From Aphis gossypii (taxonomy: Eukaryota; Arthropoda; Insecta; Hemiptera; Aphididae): DNA of 64,000 nucleotides. Positions 39,201 to 54,200 of this stretch are shown one piece after another (positions within the stretch are counted from its first letter, which is position 1; every line of letters begins with the position of its first letter). Both the position numbers and the translations under genes were made by a program. Location of the stretch: positions 82,554,604 through 82,618,603 of the forward strand of contig NC_065531.1 in assembly GCF_020184175.1 (NCBI RefSeq). The letters run 5' to 3'. The notes under the pieces are model-generated. The model had not been told where the DNA came from and did no database searches. It saw only the letters and a list, made by a program, of their open reading frames with translations.

Positions 39201-42200
39201 GGTGTTGAGGTACATACTATGCATATTATATATATTATATCTACTTTATAATAAAATCCAAATAAAAATAGTTAATATAAAGCTATATTAAAGAAATTAG
39301 TAAATATTTATTTATGTTTATTAAGCACACAAAAATATTGATACTTGCACTTTAAAACATTGTTTTAGGTAGTTGAAACCTCAAAATCACCGAGTTATAA
39401 ATAAATTAGAATATAATTAATTTCAAGCACTAGTTAAATAAAGTTAATAATTATTGATATTTAATACATTTTAATATTTTAAATTTGCATTATTTTAATA
39501 TTATCGACAAATAAGTGTTTAAAATAATATGAAGATTATCTTTAATATTGTTAAATTAAATTTTATAATTTAAAATACCATGTACACTTCCAGTGTTCTA
39601 CTTGCCTATTATGACACGGAGATCCTACGAACTCAGCGCCCCAAAGATCATGACAAACTCCTCCAGGAGGCATTTTATTTTCTCTAATAGATAATTTATA
39701 AGTATTATTTTTATTAGTAAAAAAATAAAATTTAAGGAAATCGATAGCCGTAATCGAAAATGGGTCGATTTTAATAAATCACAACTAAGTGGGTAGACAA
39801 AGAAAACTGAGCGATATTTGAATGACCTCGCCTTATTTGGAATATCTAATAGTAATCATCCTACACAAATTTCTTTATTGACAAAATGAAAATGAAAAAC
39901 ATAGTTAAAATTACAATTTTTTTAATGTTATAAATATCCAAATCAAAATGTAATATTTAAAAATTTTAAGATATTCAAAAAAAAAACGGTGTAATAATAA
40001 TATATGATAATAAGTAAAATTATACAGGTACCTTAAACTCATTTTCGACGAATATCACAAACAAAAAACGATTTACTGAAGTGATACGACTTGACTAGCA
40101 CTTTATGTAAAATGAAGAAATCGTACCGAGTACCGAGCTTTATATTGATGTATTAAATAAAAAAATCTACCTTGAATTATATGTGTAGGTTGAATTGTAA
40201 AATAAACCAGTACAGCCACAATGAAAATACAAAATGTGCTCTTTTATTTTATTTTGCATGTTTTAATAAAATAAGGACTTACATTAATAATAATAAATGG
40301 TTTATTAACAGCTGAGTTGCAAATCATTAACTATTACTATAAAAATACAGTTTGCATAAATAATATAGAATGTATAATAAGAGTTTCATTTAGTAAAAAT
40401 AATTTTAGTTTAGTAGGAACTTAAGAGTAATAAATAATAATTATTAAATTAGAATATTTTTTTTTTTTTAAGAAATTTAGTCTGACTTATTGGCAAAATG
40501 AGTGAATTTGATACAGAGGAATCAGGAATACATACTACGTTGTAAGACAATTATTATTCATCAATCATAGAAATTAGAATATAATATGCAAGTATTATAC
40601 TTATAATAGAAGTAAAGAAATAAATGTAGGTAATATAGGAACAATATAAACTGACATTTAAAATATATATGTGTGTCTACATCATATACTCGTACAAAGA
40701 AATCGGAAAAATGTCTATATTAAAATTGTATTTAACATTGATTTATGTACGTATATATTATAATAAAAAATAATCATAAAAAAATTCGATTGACTTTAAA
40801 TAGATTTTGTTACAAGGGGATCGACCCTCAATATTCCTAACTGTCGTGTTCGAAACAACCGTTATTTTAAATAGAAGTTTTATGAGCAATTGATTTTAAG
40901 CACGTTTCTATTATTTCATAATCCGAATTAATAATTTTAATAAATATTGAATACTGTATGTATACCACAGCGGACAGTACATCCGATTACAAATATAGCT
41001 AGAGGGATTCTCTATTCATTGGCATCAAAAAGTTTGAGAACAACTATGGAATAATAAACGCCACTATAATAGATTGGTTATGTTTGGTTTACCTACGTTC
41101 ATTGACATCGTCAATGTTAAAAATGCAATATAAGTTATAACAGTAACGAAATTTACTGCATGTCCAATATTTTCTTTGTCATTCTTGATTTCTTTACAGC
41201 CGACACACACATTAAAAAACTTAATAAGTTATTATAATATGCTACATGTCAAACGGTTTTTAGACCCCATAAAATCTCGCAAAAGAATAAAATTGGGTTT
41301 TGACGCAGACGCGGTCATTTCACCCTCATAAGGGTAGGGTTCTCCCCAAATTATATATGTTATATACGGAGTAATCACATTTCAAATTATATGACTCATG
41401 TTATACAAAAACTTATAAGTAATGACTAGGGCACGGATGTTGTTGCATTTGCAACTTCTTTTCTATTGTTCGGATTCGTTGCTAAGTAGATTATAAATTT
41501 GTTTCAAATGAGTACCAATTAATACATAAAAATTTTAAGTGCAACTTTTTGCAATTTTTGACCTTTTTTTAATTTTATTGCAATTTTGTTAATTATTGTC
41601 ATTTTCAATACAATTTTATGTGTTTTTTTGTGTTTTCACTTTTTTTTTGTTAGATTATACGGTTTAATCTATGGTTATGTCGGGCTTTATTGGTTGTGAC
41701 TCGTGACGGCTTATTTGTCCGTCGTCGTCGGCGGTAACTGGAAAAACCATTTAATTAGTAGAAAAAAATCAAAAAATAGTTTAAATAAAAAGCTTTAATT
41801 TTTAATAAAATTATTTGTAGATTTCTGAAAAAATAAGAAAACCGGACAATTTACTAGATTTTTAATGACAACTGACGAGAATTTGAATTTGAATCTTTTT
41901 TATTATCTACTCGTTAATATTTTTTTTAATTTTTTTGGTACAAAATATTTTTTTATTGCAATTTTTAAGTGCAATTTTGGGTTTTTTTCACAGCAATAAT
42001 GCAATCAATTTTATAACATTTTTAGTGCAACAACATCCGAGCCCTAGTAATGACTAATGAGTAACATTTCAATAAAGATTTGTACTAATATTATCGAAAA
42101 ACATATTTTAATAGTTGATACAGAGTTTCGAACAAAAAACGAATTAAATATCTCAACTAAATTATTTAAACAAATATTATGCCTTATAAACTTTAATCTG

Positions 42201-45200
42201 AGATAATTCATGACCTACAGCATACAACTAAAAATTAGGTTTATTTGATATTTTATGATAGTATTATATAAATAGAAACCCGATCATACAAATACTGTTA
42301 TATTTTTAATTTAATATCTGAAAAAAAAATTGTGAACTAAATACAAAACTATTTATTATAATGTTTAGTCTATTATATTAATAAGTAAAAACAGGCATAA
42401 TATGAACTTTTCCAGCAATACAGTTAATTTATATCTTTAATACTTGATGCGTGTTTAAAACCGACATTAACATAGTAAAAGCTAGGAGTTCGCCATTGCA
42501 AGGTAATTTGTTATGTATTTACTATACAACGGACAAGGGTCAACGTTCGGTTAGCATATTACACTGAAGCCGTGGTTCAAGACGAAATAGAACTTGACTT
42601 GAGTACATTTATACAATAATACTATTTTAGATTCCAAAACGATTACGTAGTAACGGGAATTGAATGAAAAAAAAAAATACAATACGATAAGAGGGTAACC
42701 GCGTGGTCTACGGATTCATGTACATTGTACATTATTGGTCTCTGGTATCTATAAGTAGTAATTTAATAATAATAAAAAAAAATCATTAGACATTATGAAC
42801 TCATTTTTCTATTTATATATATGAAACTTCGTAATATTATAATATGGTTTACTAGTTATTAAATTATTAACCTGGTGGTGTAAAACTTTGATCAAGCACC
42901 AACTATTAAAAATAAAGGATAATATACTAAATGTAAGTAAACGTAATACAAAATATTAATAAATCTACTACATAATAATCTTGCCTGATACCTCATTAAT
43001 GTTTTATTTTTTTATCAATACATAAATCTAATAGTATAAATTAAAAAAAAACGTGGTATGTAATTTAAGTTAGGAAAATGCAGATGTTTACTTTATTAAT
43101 TTCCTAATGGATTATTGGGGTCACAAACAAATAGGGAAAGTTTAATTAACTAAAAACAATTATGTTCAATTACATTTGGTTCATGGGTATAATATTATTT
43201 GAAGCCTAGGATTAATATTATCGTTCGAAAGCGTTCAATATTGATTAAATATCTGAATTTTATTTCGCAGTGAAGGCAATGATAACTAAAATAGTAAAAA
43301 TATAAATATGTACTTTCCCCCTATCACGATTTATTTCGGTATATCCTATAACACTGTAGGGTGGTCATGATAATAATAAAGCAGAATACGAATACGAATG
43401 TCGATTCCAGAAAAAGCCATTATAGCATGAGTAACGGATGACAACCTACAATAGATCAAACATTTCCTCTATGAAAGTATAACACAACATTGTTTAAAAA
43501 TAATTTCAAAAACTCAATGAACCGTTTTTATTTTATCCGAAAATATTCCCGTAGGAAGTCACGTGCCACTATGTAGTATGATGATTACAGTGAACATCTA
43601 TGACGTTCGGTGGACCGTGCACATAGGAAATTCAAATGAGTTACAATACCGTAACTAGCACACCTTTCTACCCCTGGGATCATCATTTCGGATATAACAT
43701 AAATATATTATAAATAATAATAACCCATTTAATTTATATTTGAATGCTGTAATTGCCAGGTACCGAAACAATATGAAAATATTTTAAAACAGCAAATAAA
43801 AATGTGATACACATTGACATTTTATACCTGTACCAGACACCAAATAACTAGGTACCCGTGTAGTCATCGTTTACCAAATTGATGTATACTTTCCGTGCGT
43901 TATTATTCGCATGCACAATACCATGTGTATTCCCCCACCTAATAATGTGAATTACGTTTTTATGATGCTCATTGTAATACTTTTATGGTTAGATGGAAAA
44001 TTAAATAGTTCAAATTTTCAAGAAAAATATATATTCATTCAGAACATTCACCACACCGAATGAAAGTGAAACAAATTAAATGAAAATACTTCATGGTTAT
44101 TATTGAAAAATACGAGTAAGATACGTCATAGTAAAATAATTCTTTTGAATAATATGCTAATCTACTGTATATGTACGAGAAAAAATAACTCAAAATCAAA
44201 CTCTCACAAATATTGCATTGTAGGTACATCAACTGTATCTTTTTATAAAAATAAAAATTATAACTAGGGCCATCGTTCTATAAAGAATATAAGTTTATAT
44301 CAAACTATATACACTGCATGAATTATTAATATAATGCCACCAATGAGAAGCTTATTTCTCTTTCTAAATTAATAATATTATCTTCGATCAATTCATAATT
44401 TAATCATTGAAGATTATATAAAGTTTACACTAGGGAAAATTAAAAATAAATAGATATCAGTAATATAAGTTAAATAAAAGTATTTTATGTAGTTAAAATG
44501 TAATTGTTCTTACAATTTTTTAGTTTATTGATTCTATTGTTCCGTTAGAGAATTTTTAAATAACAAATAACAAGCTTAACAATGTCCATAAACAGATAAT
44601 ACTGCAAACAGAAAAATTAATTGGTCTTAAGAAATGAAAAATAATAAGCACACAAAATTATACATATAAAATATAAAAAATACTCAGTCATACATAATAG
44701 ATACGTATTCTTATTACCCAATTAAATTTTTAATTTAAAAAAAATTCATACGAATTTAATAACCTTAATTAAATTCTGAATAATTGTTGAATTGAACACG
44801 TTATTTTACTCTAATAACTAATAATCATATTAACCGTAATGAGTTAATAATAAGTTTAATTTTTTTGAATTACAAGTTTCTATCATAAATTAAAATCAAA
44901 ATAAAAGTATTTATTATTAAAATATAATTTTTCTCTAATGAAATTTTAATTTATAATAACTAGATTCATAAAATTCTTAAATAATTAACATTTATTAAAA
45001 GGTATTTTTCATTTTCATTTAGAATTTATAAATTAAATATATAGGGATACATTACTTTTTAATAATACACATTAGTAAATATTAAATGGGAAATATCGAT
45101 GATTAATAATTATAGTAATCAAGATTTTTACTTATTAGTATTTTGTTGACGAGTTACTATGATTTAGAAAAATTAATTTTAAATATCTATAAGTGAAAAC

Positions 45201-48200
45201 AAATAAATTAAAATTTGTAATATTATATTTTTATGAAATATTTTATACAAAATTAATAATTTTTTGAATTTAAAAATATAAAAACATGTTAATAAAAAGA
45301 ACTCAATAATGTCAAAAAAAAAAATTGTTTATAACGTATTAATAAAAACAAAAAAAAATGTTGGAACTAAATAGGTACTTATTATTAGAGTAATTATCGA
45401 CTAACTTCTCTTAAAATTAATAAATATTAGGTACATTTATTTTGAATTAAATAATTACTTTTTTTTTCCACATCCTATATTGTCCAACTCAATGTGTCTG
45501 TAGGACGCATAAGTAGCCATGGTCCAGTTAATGAGAGACTTGAACAGAACACAAGGGACACGTCAAACGAGGAATACTGACAATGCACGACTGCGCTGGT
45601 GTAGGGCACTCGTGTTTTCCTAGTGACTAGTGTACGCGGTATCGTGGTTACGGGTAAATCGCCGACAGACTGCATGCAACGATTCACTTCTATGGCGGAC
45701 CCACCGACCAAAAAAGACGGATCCAACACTTCCTAATACAAGCCCACTCCTCACTTTCCTCATTGAAAGGCTACGTCTACAATATATTAAACACTATACA
45801 CACCACACCGGATTTACACTGTTTTAGTATTCACCAAAAGAATCAGTATAACTGTCAAAATAGCAATATGAGACGGAAATGTCTGCGAAGAATCAGAAAA
45901 CAGTTTCACGTAATTTAAGCACTTTTGACAATTTCATTGTACCTATTACACACATAACAGTTTTAAGGTTTGTATTGAAACTTTAATACCACAAATTCGT
46001 TGAACGCAAATTAAATTAATATTCTACAACATATCAAAGGATATATATAACAATAGAATCTCAAACACTAGCAAAAATAACATTTTTGGAAAAAATGTAG
46101 TATAAATTCTTATCAATATGATTATAAATCGTCATATTATTATAGAATGTCAAACAAAAACAAAATACTCTTAAATACGTGAAAGTAGTGTTGTTGATTA
46201 AGTTAAGACATTTTATAATTTAAACTAATATTATCAGTAAGATAATTTTATTAAATATGAAAATTTAGATGGTAATTTAATCAATTGTTTACATTTATTG
46301 TTTAATTCATTTTATATAAATCGGTCTGCAAAACTATTAATAAATGGGTTTTAACAATTTAAATGTTAAATACGTAAAAGTATGAGTGTTTTTAAACATT
46401 TTTAATTTAAATGTTTTGAGTTAAAATAAATATAACAATTGACAATTATTATTTATTATTAATTAAGATTTTATTAAAATAGAAGTACAAATTATTTAAA
46501 AAATGTAAACCTAATTAATCTTATACCCACGTAATTATACATCATAACTAATTTGTTAGTATTTATTTGATATATTATAATAAATATACGTATTGCATAA
46601 CCAAACAGAGCTGGATTAATGTGATAAGTTGCCCCGGGGTAATCCATTTTTGGGGAACCTAATTTTACAAAAAAATATTTATACATACAGTGGAACCTTA
46701 ATAACTTAAATCGGTTGAGGATAAAAATAAAATTCAAGTAATCGGAAATATTTTTTTAAACAACACAAAAGCTTCGTTTTATAATTTTATTTACCTATGT
46801 GTTTACTACATAGTAATAAGTGTATAATGTATGTACCTATGTATATTGTATTAAAATTTAAAAAAAAGAATTAAGTAATAAATATGTATGCAAATTGTAT
46901 ATATAATAAAGAAAAAACATACAATGTATAATAAATAAGTTAGTACTATTTATGAATGAAATCAGATATTGTTGATTGTTTTTTATTGTTTGATAAGGAC
47001 ATAATCTTTAAAGTTTTTAATTGCGTTTGGTCTGGAAAAATTCTCGTCTGAAATGTCTTGTTCTTGAATATATTTACGTAATTACGTAGGCACAACCTGT
47101 AAACCATCTAATGCCTTAGCAAAAGAGGATTTGACTTATAAGCCAAAATTCAACTAAAATATTACTTCGACTTATCGAGAATTTGAGTTAACGAAATTCA
47201 AATTATCGAGGAAATTTATCTCACACATATCATATATTGTGAGACAGAGGCAAAGGCATTCCTAAGAGTTATCGAAACTTCGACTTATCGAGGTTTCACT
47301 GTATTTTTTATTGATATTTTGAGAGCTTCTTTTTGCTTAGAAGTCCTAGGCTATACCTTCTTCCCCCCTCTACGCCTAATTCGGCTCAGTTTACAAATTG
47401 TAAAAGTTTAACTATAATACGAATAAATGAATTAGGATATAAGATGATTAAAGCTACAATTAATTGGTAGATTTAAATTTTTTAAATACTTAATGCTTTT
47501 ATCTTTTAGTGAAATTGTGATTGTTTAATATAGATATTTAAAACTAGTAATAGTTTTTTTTTTTCATTTTAACTTAAAATTTTTAAACATAGTATTTTCG
47601 AAGACGACAAAATGAATTCAAGGTCTGTGGTCAAATACTTTACACTGTATACATGGTACCGGATCTATCCATATATTTTTAACCGATATAAAAATTACAA
47701 ATTATCGATGGATGACAAGTCCTCCATAAACAAGATACGGTCCGTCGACTATATGAAACCAGTCACCTGCTACTATCAGTTATTTTTATGCGTAGTTAAC
47801 TGAAATTAGCTTATTAAACATATTTATTCAAGTTTTAATTTTTAATGTTAAATAAGTTGTTAAAACAATAAATGTTTATGGTTAAAAGTTCCTTAAGAAA
47901 CGAAAATAATTACTAGAGCATGAACAGTTTATACCAAGATTATAGAAAATCGTGCACTTATTAATAATAATATTATGTAGGTTATATCCGGATTTATTAA
48001 AGACGATTCGATACTTTTTAAAATGTTTTGTTTTATAGCCTTGACTGCGGCCATTGTTTCTTCATCTTAATAGGCTATTTTCTACATGTATTGCAGTTAA
48101 CGGTATATCATTAAATTACAATAATATTATTAAAACTACTTTAAGATCAAAAGTAACTGAAAAAGGAAACTAACTACTCTTTTGACATCGTATAAAGCAA

Positions 48201-51200
48201 ATTATTCAACAATTTCTAAACACAATTTATATCTTATAGCGCCACAATTATAAGTTTTCAACAGCAATTTAAAATGTAAATCCAATTAAAAATATATATT
48301 TATATTAATTCGCGCGTGCTGATCCTCGAAATACAATACAGTGGTTAAACGTTTGACAGCTGTAATCTTATCAGTTTGCGTGCAAACAGTTGGAAATCCT
48401 CAGACTTTCTAAGTTCTAATGAATACGTGTTCACGATCCGATCTTTAAGAAAGATCTACTTTTATAATTAGCTACATCTCTATACTTGTTTATTCACCTT
48501 AATCCCATATTTATAATCGCTGTGCTTAACATCACAGTTCGATGATTCTGTTGATTGTTTTAATTTTGTTTAAAATGTTTCGTTACTTACGTCTTCTGTT
48601 CATTTTAATAGAACATTATTATATAACACAAAACCGTAGCGGAACAATCAAATCCAAACCGGAACGGTCATCATATTTACTCTTTTGTCCTCAACACCCA
48701 GTACACACCACATATATTATAATATAATGCCATCGGCCTCTAAACAGGGTGGGGAGAAATAAGATGTGAAATATACAAATAGTGCATTTCTTAAAATGTT
48801 TAATATTATGTTTTAACTATAATATTTAAAAAGTTTAAGATACGACTTTAAAGCTACAGCTATATATATGATTAACATTATTATATAACTACTTAAATAT
48901 AAAATAACATTTAGGTTTTGTATACTTTAATATTAACGACTATATATTTAGTACTATAAAAATGTATACGTGAATTCCTAAGGAGCACACAAACAATTTT
49001 AATGTGAAATAATTTGTATTGTTATCAAGTACTTTAAAGATTGAAGTAGTAAACGAAATAAAAAAACTGTTGTAAACATTGAACTCTCGAGTTTCGAAAG
49101 TTATTTTATTTATAAAAATTACTATATACGCCCAACGAAAAACCACTGGGCATACCAATGTCCAGCTCCAGCATGATCATTATGAAACCCTTTTGCCTGG
49201 ACAACAGACCATTATCCATGGTTCATAATGTTTCCCATGATGATGAGTGCATTTTCATTATCTCTTTTTAATGGTATACAATGTATACTGCCTACTCTGA
49301 GTAGACTGCTAACGGTTTTCGTTATACAAAGAACAAAAAATATTATTACATTGAATCTGTGAATGGTTATTTTTGGTTTACGATACCTGTACTGTATTAA
49401 GGACATTAACCCGATTGTGCTATACTTAGAATTAACATATTATTTACGATAAAAATTGAAACTGTTATACAAAAAATATTTTACAAATCATCAATTTTTC
49501 TAGCTATAAATGCATCACAAATGCAAACATTGTAATACAAGTATAAAATATATTAATATTAATGCATTTAAGTGCATTACAACAGAAAATAATATAATTA
49601 TGAATTTATTATAAAATATTCTAACAGGTTTTTTATTCAACTGATGACCTAAAAAGTCAAAATACTAGATCAGAAATTTTTTGAAACCTAAAACGAATTA
49701 AGCAAGTTAAAAAATTACAGATAAGTAGATCCGTTTTTTTTATTCATAAAATCTTTTTATATATAAACACTTTTAAAATACCTACGTATTTATGTATAAT
49801 GAAAATAATGCATGAAATGATCCAAGATTCTTATGGAAGAAATCGGAATGTATAGGTATAACATCAAGTGTTTGATAAATTGCGGTATAAGTAATATTTA
49901 ACCGTACAAATACGAATCAAATTTTTTTTATTAAAAATGTACTTAGTAATAAATTACTTATGCTTAAAATCATAATTATTATAACTAATATTTTATTTTA
50001 CATCATAATTAATAAAAAATGTGTACCTTCTAATTTTCAGTTTCAATAAATTATAAACTGAGTATAATTTAAACGAAATAAAAACTAATCAATTCTATTA
50101 CGACTTATTAGTTAAAAAATAATTGTTAACAATAATTTGAAATAAAAATGTTTGTAATCATAACCAAATGCAAACATAATTCACTTAGATTCATGTGTAC
50201 ATAAATAATGAAACATATTAGCATTGATGTTAATTTATATTCTTTTTTTTTTTTAATCATGTTGAAAATATCATTATGACGATTCAAGTATTAAATTAAG
50301 TAGTAGATTGTTAAAGGTTTCGTTTCATTTTAATAGACTTTTGTACATACTGTATATACATATATATTTGTGTTACATTTATATTTCTAACAAAAACAAA
50401 CGTTTATTAAATTTAATTTCTATACCACTCCTTAAAATCTTCAATTATTATTTGTTAATCTAGTATTTGAAACAATAAGCACTTAAGGGTAAGTGATTAG
50501 ATACAACAGATATTCAGGAAGGGCGTTGCCTATAAAAAACATTTTATTATAAATTGAAACTAATATAAAATTACCAGAATTACTAAGAGGATGTTATATA
50601 GTTTACATACCTAACTATAAACTTGTATCTAGCATGTGCAGTTATAGTACATGTAAAAACGCATTGACACATCAATACTTATTGATAATATTAAGTAGTA
50701 TTTAGTTATTTTAAAACATTTTAAATTTCATTATTCAGTTAATAAAACCAATTTTAATTATACAAGAAACTTAGTCCAACTCAGAAAACACAAAATTGTT
50801 TAATTAGTTGAAGAATATGAATATTATACATTTTCTAATTACTTATCTTAATTATTAATATCCTTTTAGATTCTGAACGGAGTGAAGAATGTATTGATTT
50901 TACAATGATGTATGTTTTTTTTTTTGTTTTTTTTTTTTTTTGTGTCTGTGTACAGCATAACTAGTCGAAATAATGCTCCAATTTCAAACAATGGGGGTGG
51001 TTTCCGATGTAAAAGTGAATATCCTTGGTGCATTATAGAGGTAAAAAGTTAACATTTTCCAACAGTTTTCAAAAAAATCGAGAAAAACAAAAAAAAAAAT
51101 GACGGAAAAACGGCAATTTTTACGCAAAACCAGTTTTCGACCAAATCGATTTTTTTTTTATGGTTGTAATTCAATAACTAATCACTGAAAATACTTGAAA

Positions 51201-54200
51201 TTTTCACCAAATGTTAATGTCAGTGGTATCTGTATATAGTTAAATTTTCAAAAAATTTTGACTTTTTTTGAGTTATTATAGACCACTGAAATTTTCGATT
51301 TTTTTGAGAAATTTTTTTTAAAGTGTCGATAAAAAATTTTTGGATGACCAAAAAGTTTTGAAAATTAATACAAGGTTCCTTATGAGTTGTTTTTATTGTA
51401 GCTAAAAAAAATAAAAATCGTTAGTCACAATTTTTTTTTATAAGAGTTTATAGTTCAAATTTTTACGAAATCTGTCGAAAACGCGAAAATTTGCAAGTAA
51501 TTTTGAAGTTGAAAAATCATAAAATTTTTTTCTTTTATAACTAAGTTTTGAAAATTTGGTACAAGGTTCTCCATACATTTTTCTTCAAATATCTGTAAAA
51601 AAAAACTCTACCGGATTCAGACAAAAAATTTTTATGAGTGTTTGAAATTTAAATTTTTACAAAACCGCGTTAAATAACGGTTTAGCCTCAAACGATTTTT
51701 GATATTTGTTATAATTCAAAAAGTATAAGTCGTAGATACTTGAAAATTTTACCAGTTATTTAGATTGGCATTTTATTTACTTGATTTAATTTTCAAAATA
51801 TTTTGAGTTTTTTTGAGCTATTTATAGACAAGAATTTTCAATTTTTCTGAAAAATTTTTTGAAGGGTCGATAAAATTTTTTTGGCCCTATCAAAATACTT
51901 GAAAATTTTATACAAAGTTCCTCATATATTATTCTTATAGTGATTAAAAAATTATAAGAATACATAGGCACAATTTTTTTTTATTAGCATTTGAAGTTCA
52001 AATTTTGACGAAAATTCGTCAAAATTATGAATATTTGCAAATTATTTGAAGTTGAAAAATCATAAAATTTTTTGTGTTTATAACTAAGGATTAAAAATAC
52101 AACACTAAGTTTTCCATAAGTTTACCTTCAAGTATCTATAGAGAAAACTCGAAGCATCATTATAGGAAAAATTTTAAGTGCGTTTGAATTTTAAATTTTA
52201 ACGAAATAGCGTAACGATAACGATTTATCCTCAAACGATTTTAAATATTGTTATTATTCAAAAAGTATAAGTCGTAGATACTTGAAAATTTTACCAGTTA
52301 TTAAGATTCGCGTTTTCTTTACGTGATTTAATTTTCAAAATATTTTGACTTTTTTGAGCTACTTATAGACAACTGAAATTTTCAATTTTTCTGAAAATTG
52401 TTTTTTTATGTGTCGATAAAATCTTTTTGGCCCTATCAAAATACTTGAAAATTAATACAAAAATCCTCATAAGTTATTATTATAGTGATTAAAAAATTAT
52501 AAGAATACATAGGCACAATTTTTTTTTATTAGCATTTGAAGTTCAAATTTTGACGAAAATTCGTCAAAATCATGAATATTTGCAAATTATTTTGTAGTTC
52601 AAAATTCATAAAATTGTTTGTATAGGTAGCTAAGAGTAGAAAATTTAATACAAGATTTTCCATAAGTTTTGCTTCAAAAAGCTATAGAGAAAATTTTAAG
52701 AGTCATTATAGGAAAAAGTTTTGAGCGTTTGAGTTTTAAATTTTTATGAAATCGGAATATTTGTTTCAAAATAGAATATATGACAAATTTAATTATAATA
52801 TATTATAGACTGACAAATCATCTCCGTTCAGAATCGTTTTCGTATACAATGATACTTATCATTGCATTCAAATTTAATCTACCCTAGTCCGAGGTCTACC
52901 CCACCCCCATGTACAGCAGAGCGGTACCCACTTGCCGATTTTTTTTTGTTTTGAGCTTTAACAAATTAATATTGCACTAATATTTAAATAAAATCTTTAC
53001 ACATTGAATTAAGATCAAACAATGTCTAAAATAATAACTATCAAGTGTCAATTCTAACTATGTATAAAAAATAATTAACAAAGTTAAACTAATATATTAT
53101 ATAATTCTATCTAAAATATACCTATAAAAACCAAAATTGTATTTGACATATTATACATTAATGAGACCCCATGGGAACATCAATGAATATGAATAACAGA
53201 ATGATAGCATTTCTCTGATCACTAACATCAATATATATATATATCAGTAATAATTAAATTTAAGTAAATAATATACATTATAATCCTCTCGTCAGTATTG
53301 TCATTAAAAATCTGGTAAATTGTCTGGTCTTCTTATTTTTTCAGAAATGTACAAATAATTTTATCAAAATTTAAAACTTTTTTTGATTTTTTTCTACTAA
53401 TTAAATGGTTTCTCCAGTTACCGCCGACGACGACGGTCAAATAAGCCGTCACGAGTCACAACCAACAAAGCCCAACATAACCATAGATTAAACCTGTATA
53501 ATCTAACAAAAAAAAGTGAAAACACAAAAAAGTACATAAAATTGTACCTATTGAAAATGACAACAATCAACAAATTGCAATAAAATTGGAAAAAAGTCAA
53601 AAATTGCAAAAAGTTGCACTTAAATTTTTTATATATTACATGGTACTCGTTTGAAACAAATTCATAACCTACTTAGCTCGCTACTTAGCAACGAATCCAA
53701 ACAATAGAAAAAAAGTTGCAAATGCAACAACATCCAAGCCCTAGTGATGACCTTTATAAAACTGTACATTTTAAAATGATTATAACTTTGTTAAAGACAA
53801 CATCAATAAAAGGCTATGTGGGGCCCTAGGTAATATCTTACCTTAAAATTGTATAACAAATCATTCACACTAATACCTAAAGTCAAAACTAACAGTACAC
53901 TATTAAAACAAGTTAGTGAAAATTTAGTATGTCACACGTCATGTAAGACATAAACAACAATATGATGTCCTTTTAATAATAAATAACCCAACTTTTTTTT
54001 GGTGATAAAATATAAATAAGAACTTGCGACTTAAAAAAAATATTAAACTCATACTTCTTCCCATGATAGTTATTCTGACCACTACTCAAGGATATAATTG
54101 TCCTAATAAGATGTTCAAATTAACACAGAATATCAATTAATGATTAAAATTTAATTTTATATTATACGAGTATATTTGAGTTACGCACTCAAGCTGCAAC

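Larger units (their letters stand above)
42048..50868. other. Jupiter first-intron sequence between mobile elements
   Basis: Apart from the pogo-like remnant and the GC-richer island listed separately, this is AT-rich intronic DNA with no recognised exon, RNA gene or further repeat. Open frames of 60-80 codons here have no similarity or coding bias that I can see. Confidence 0.4.
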
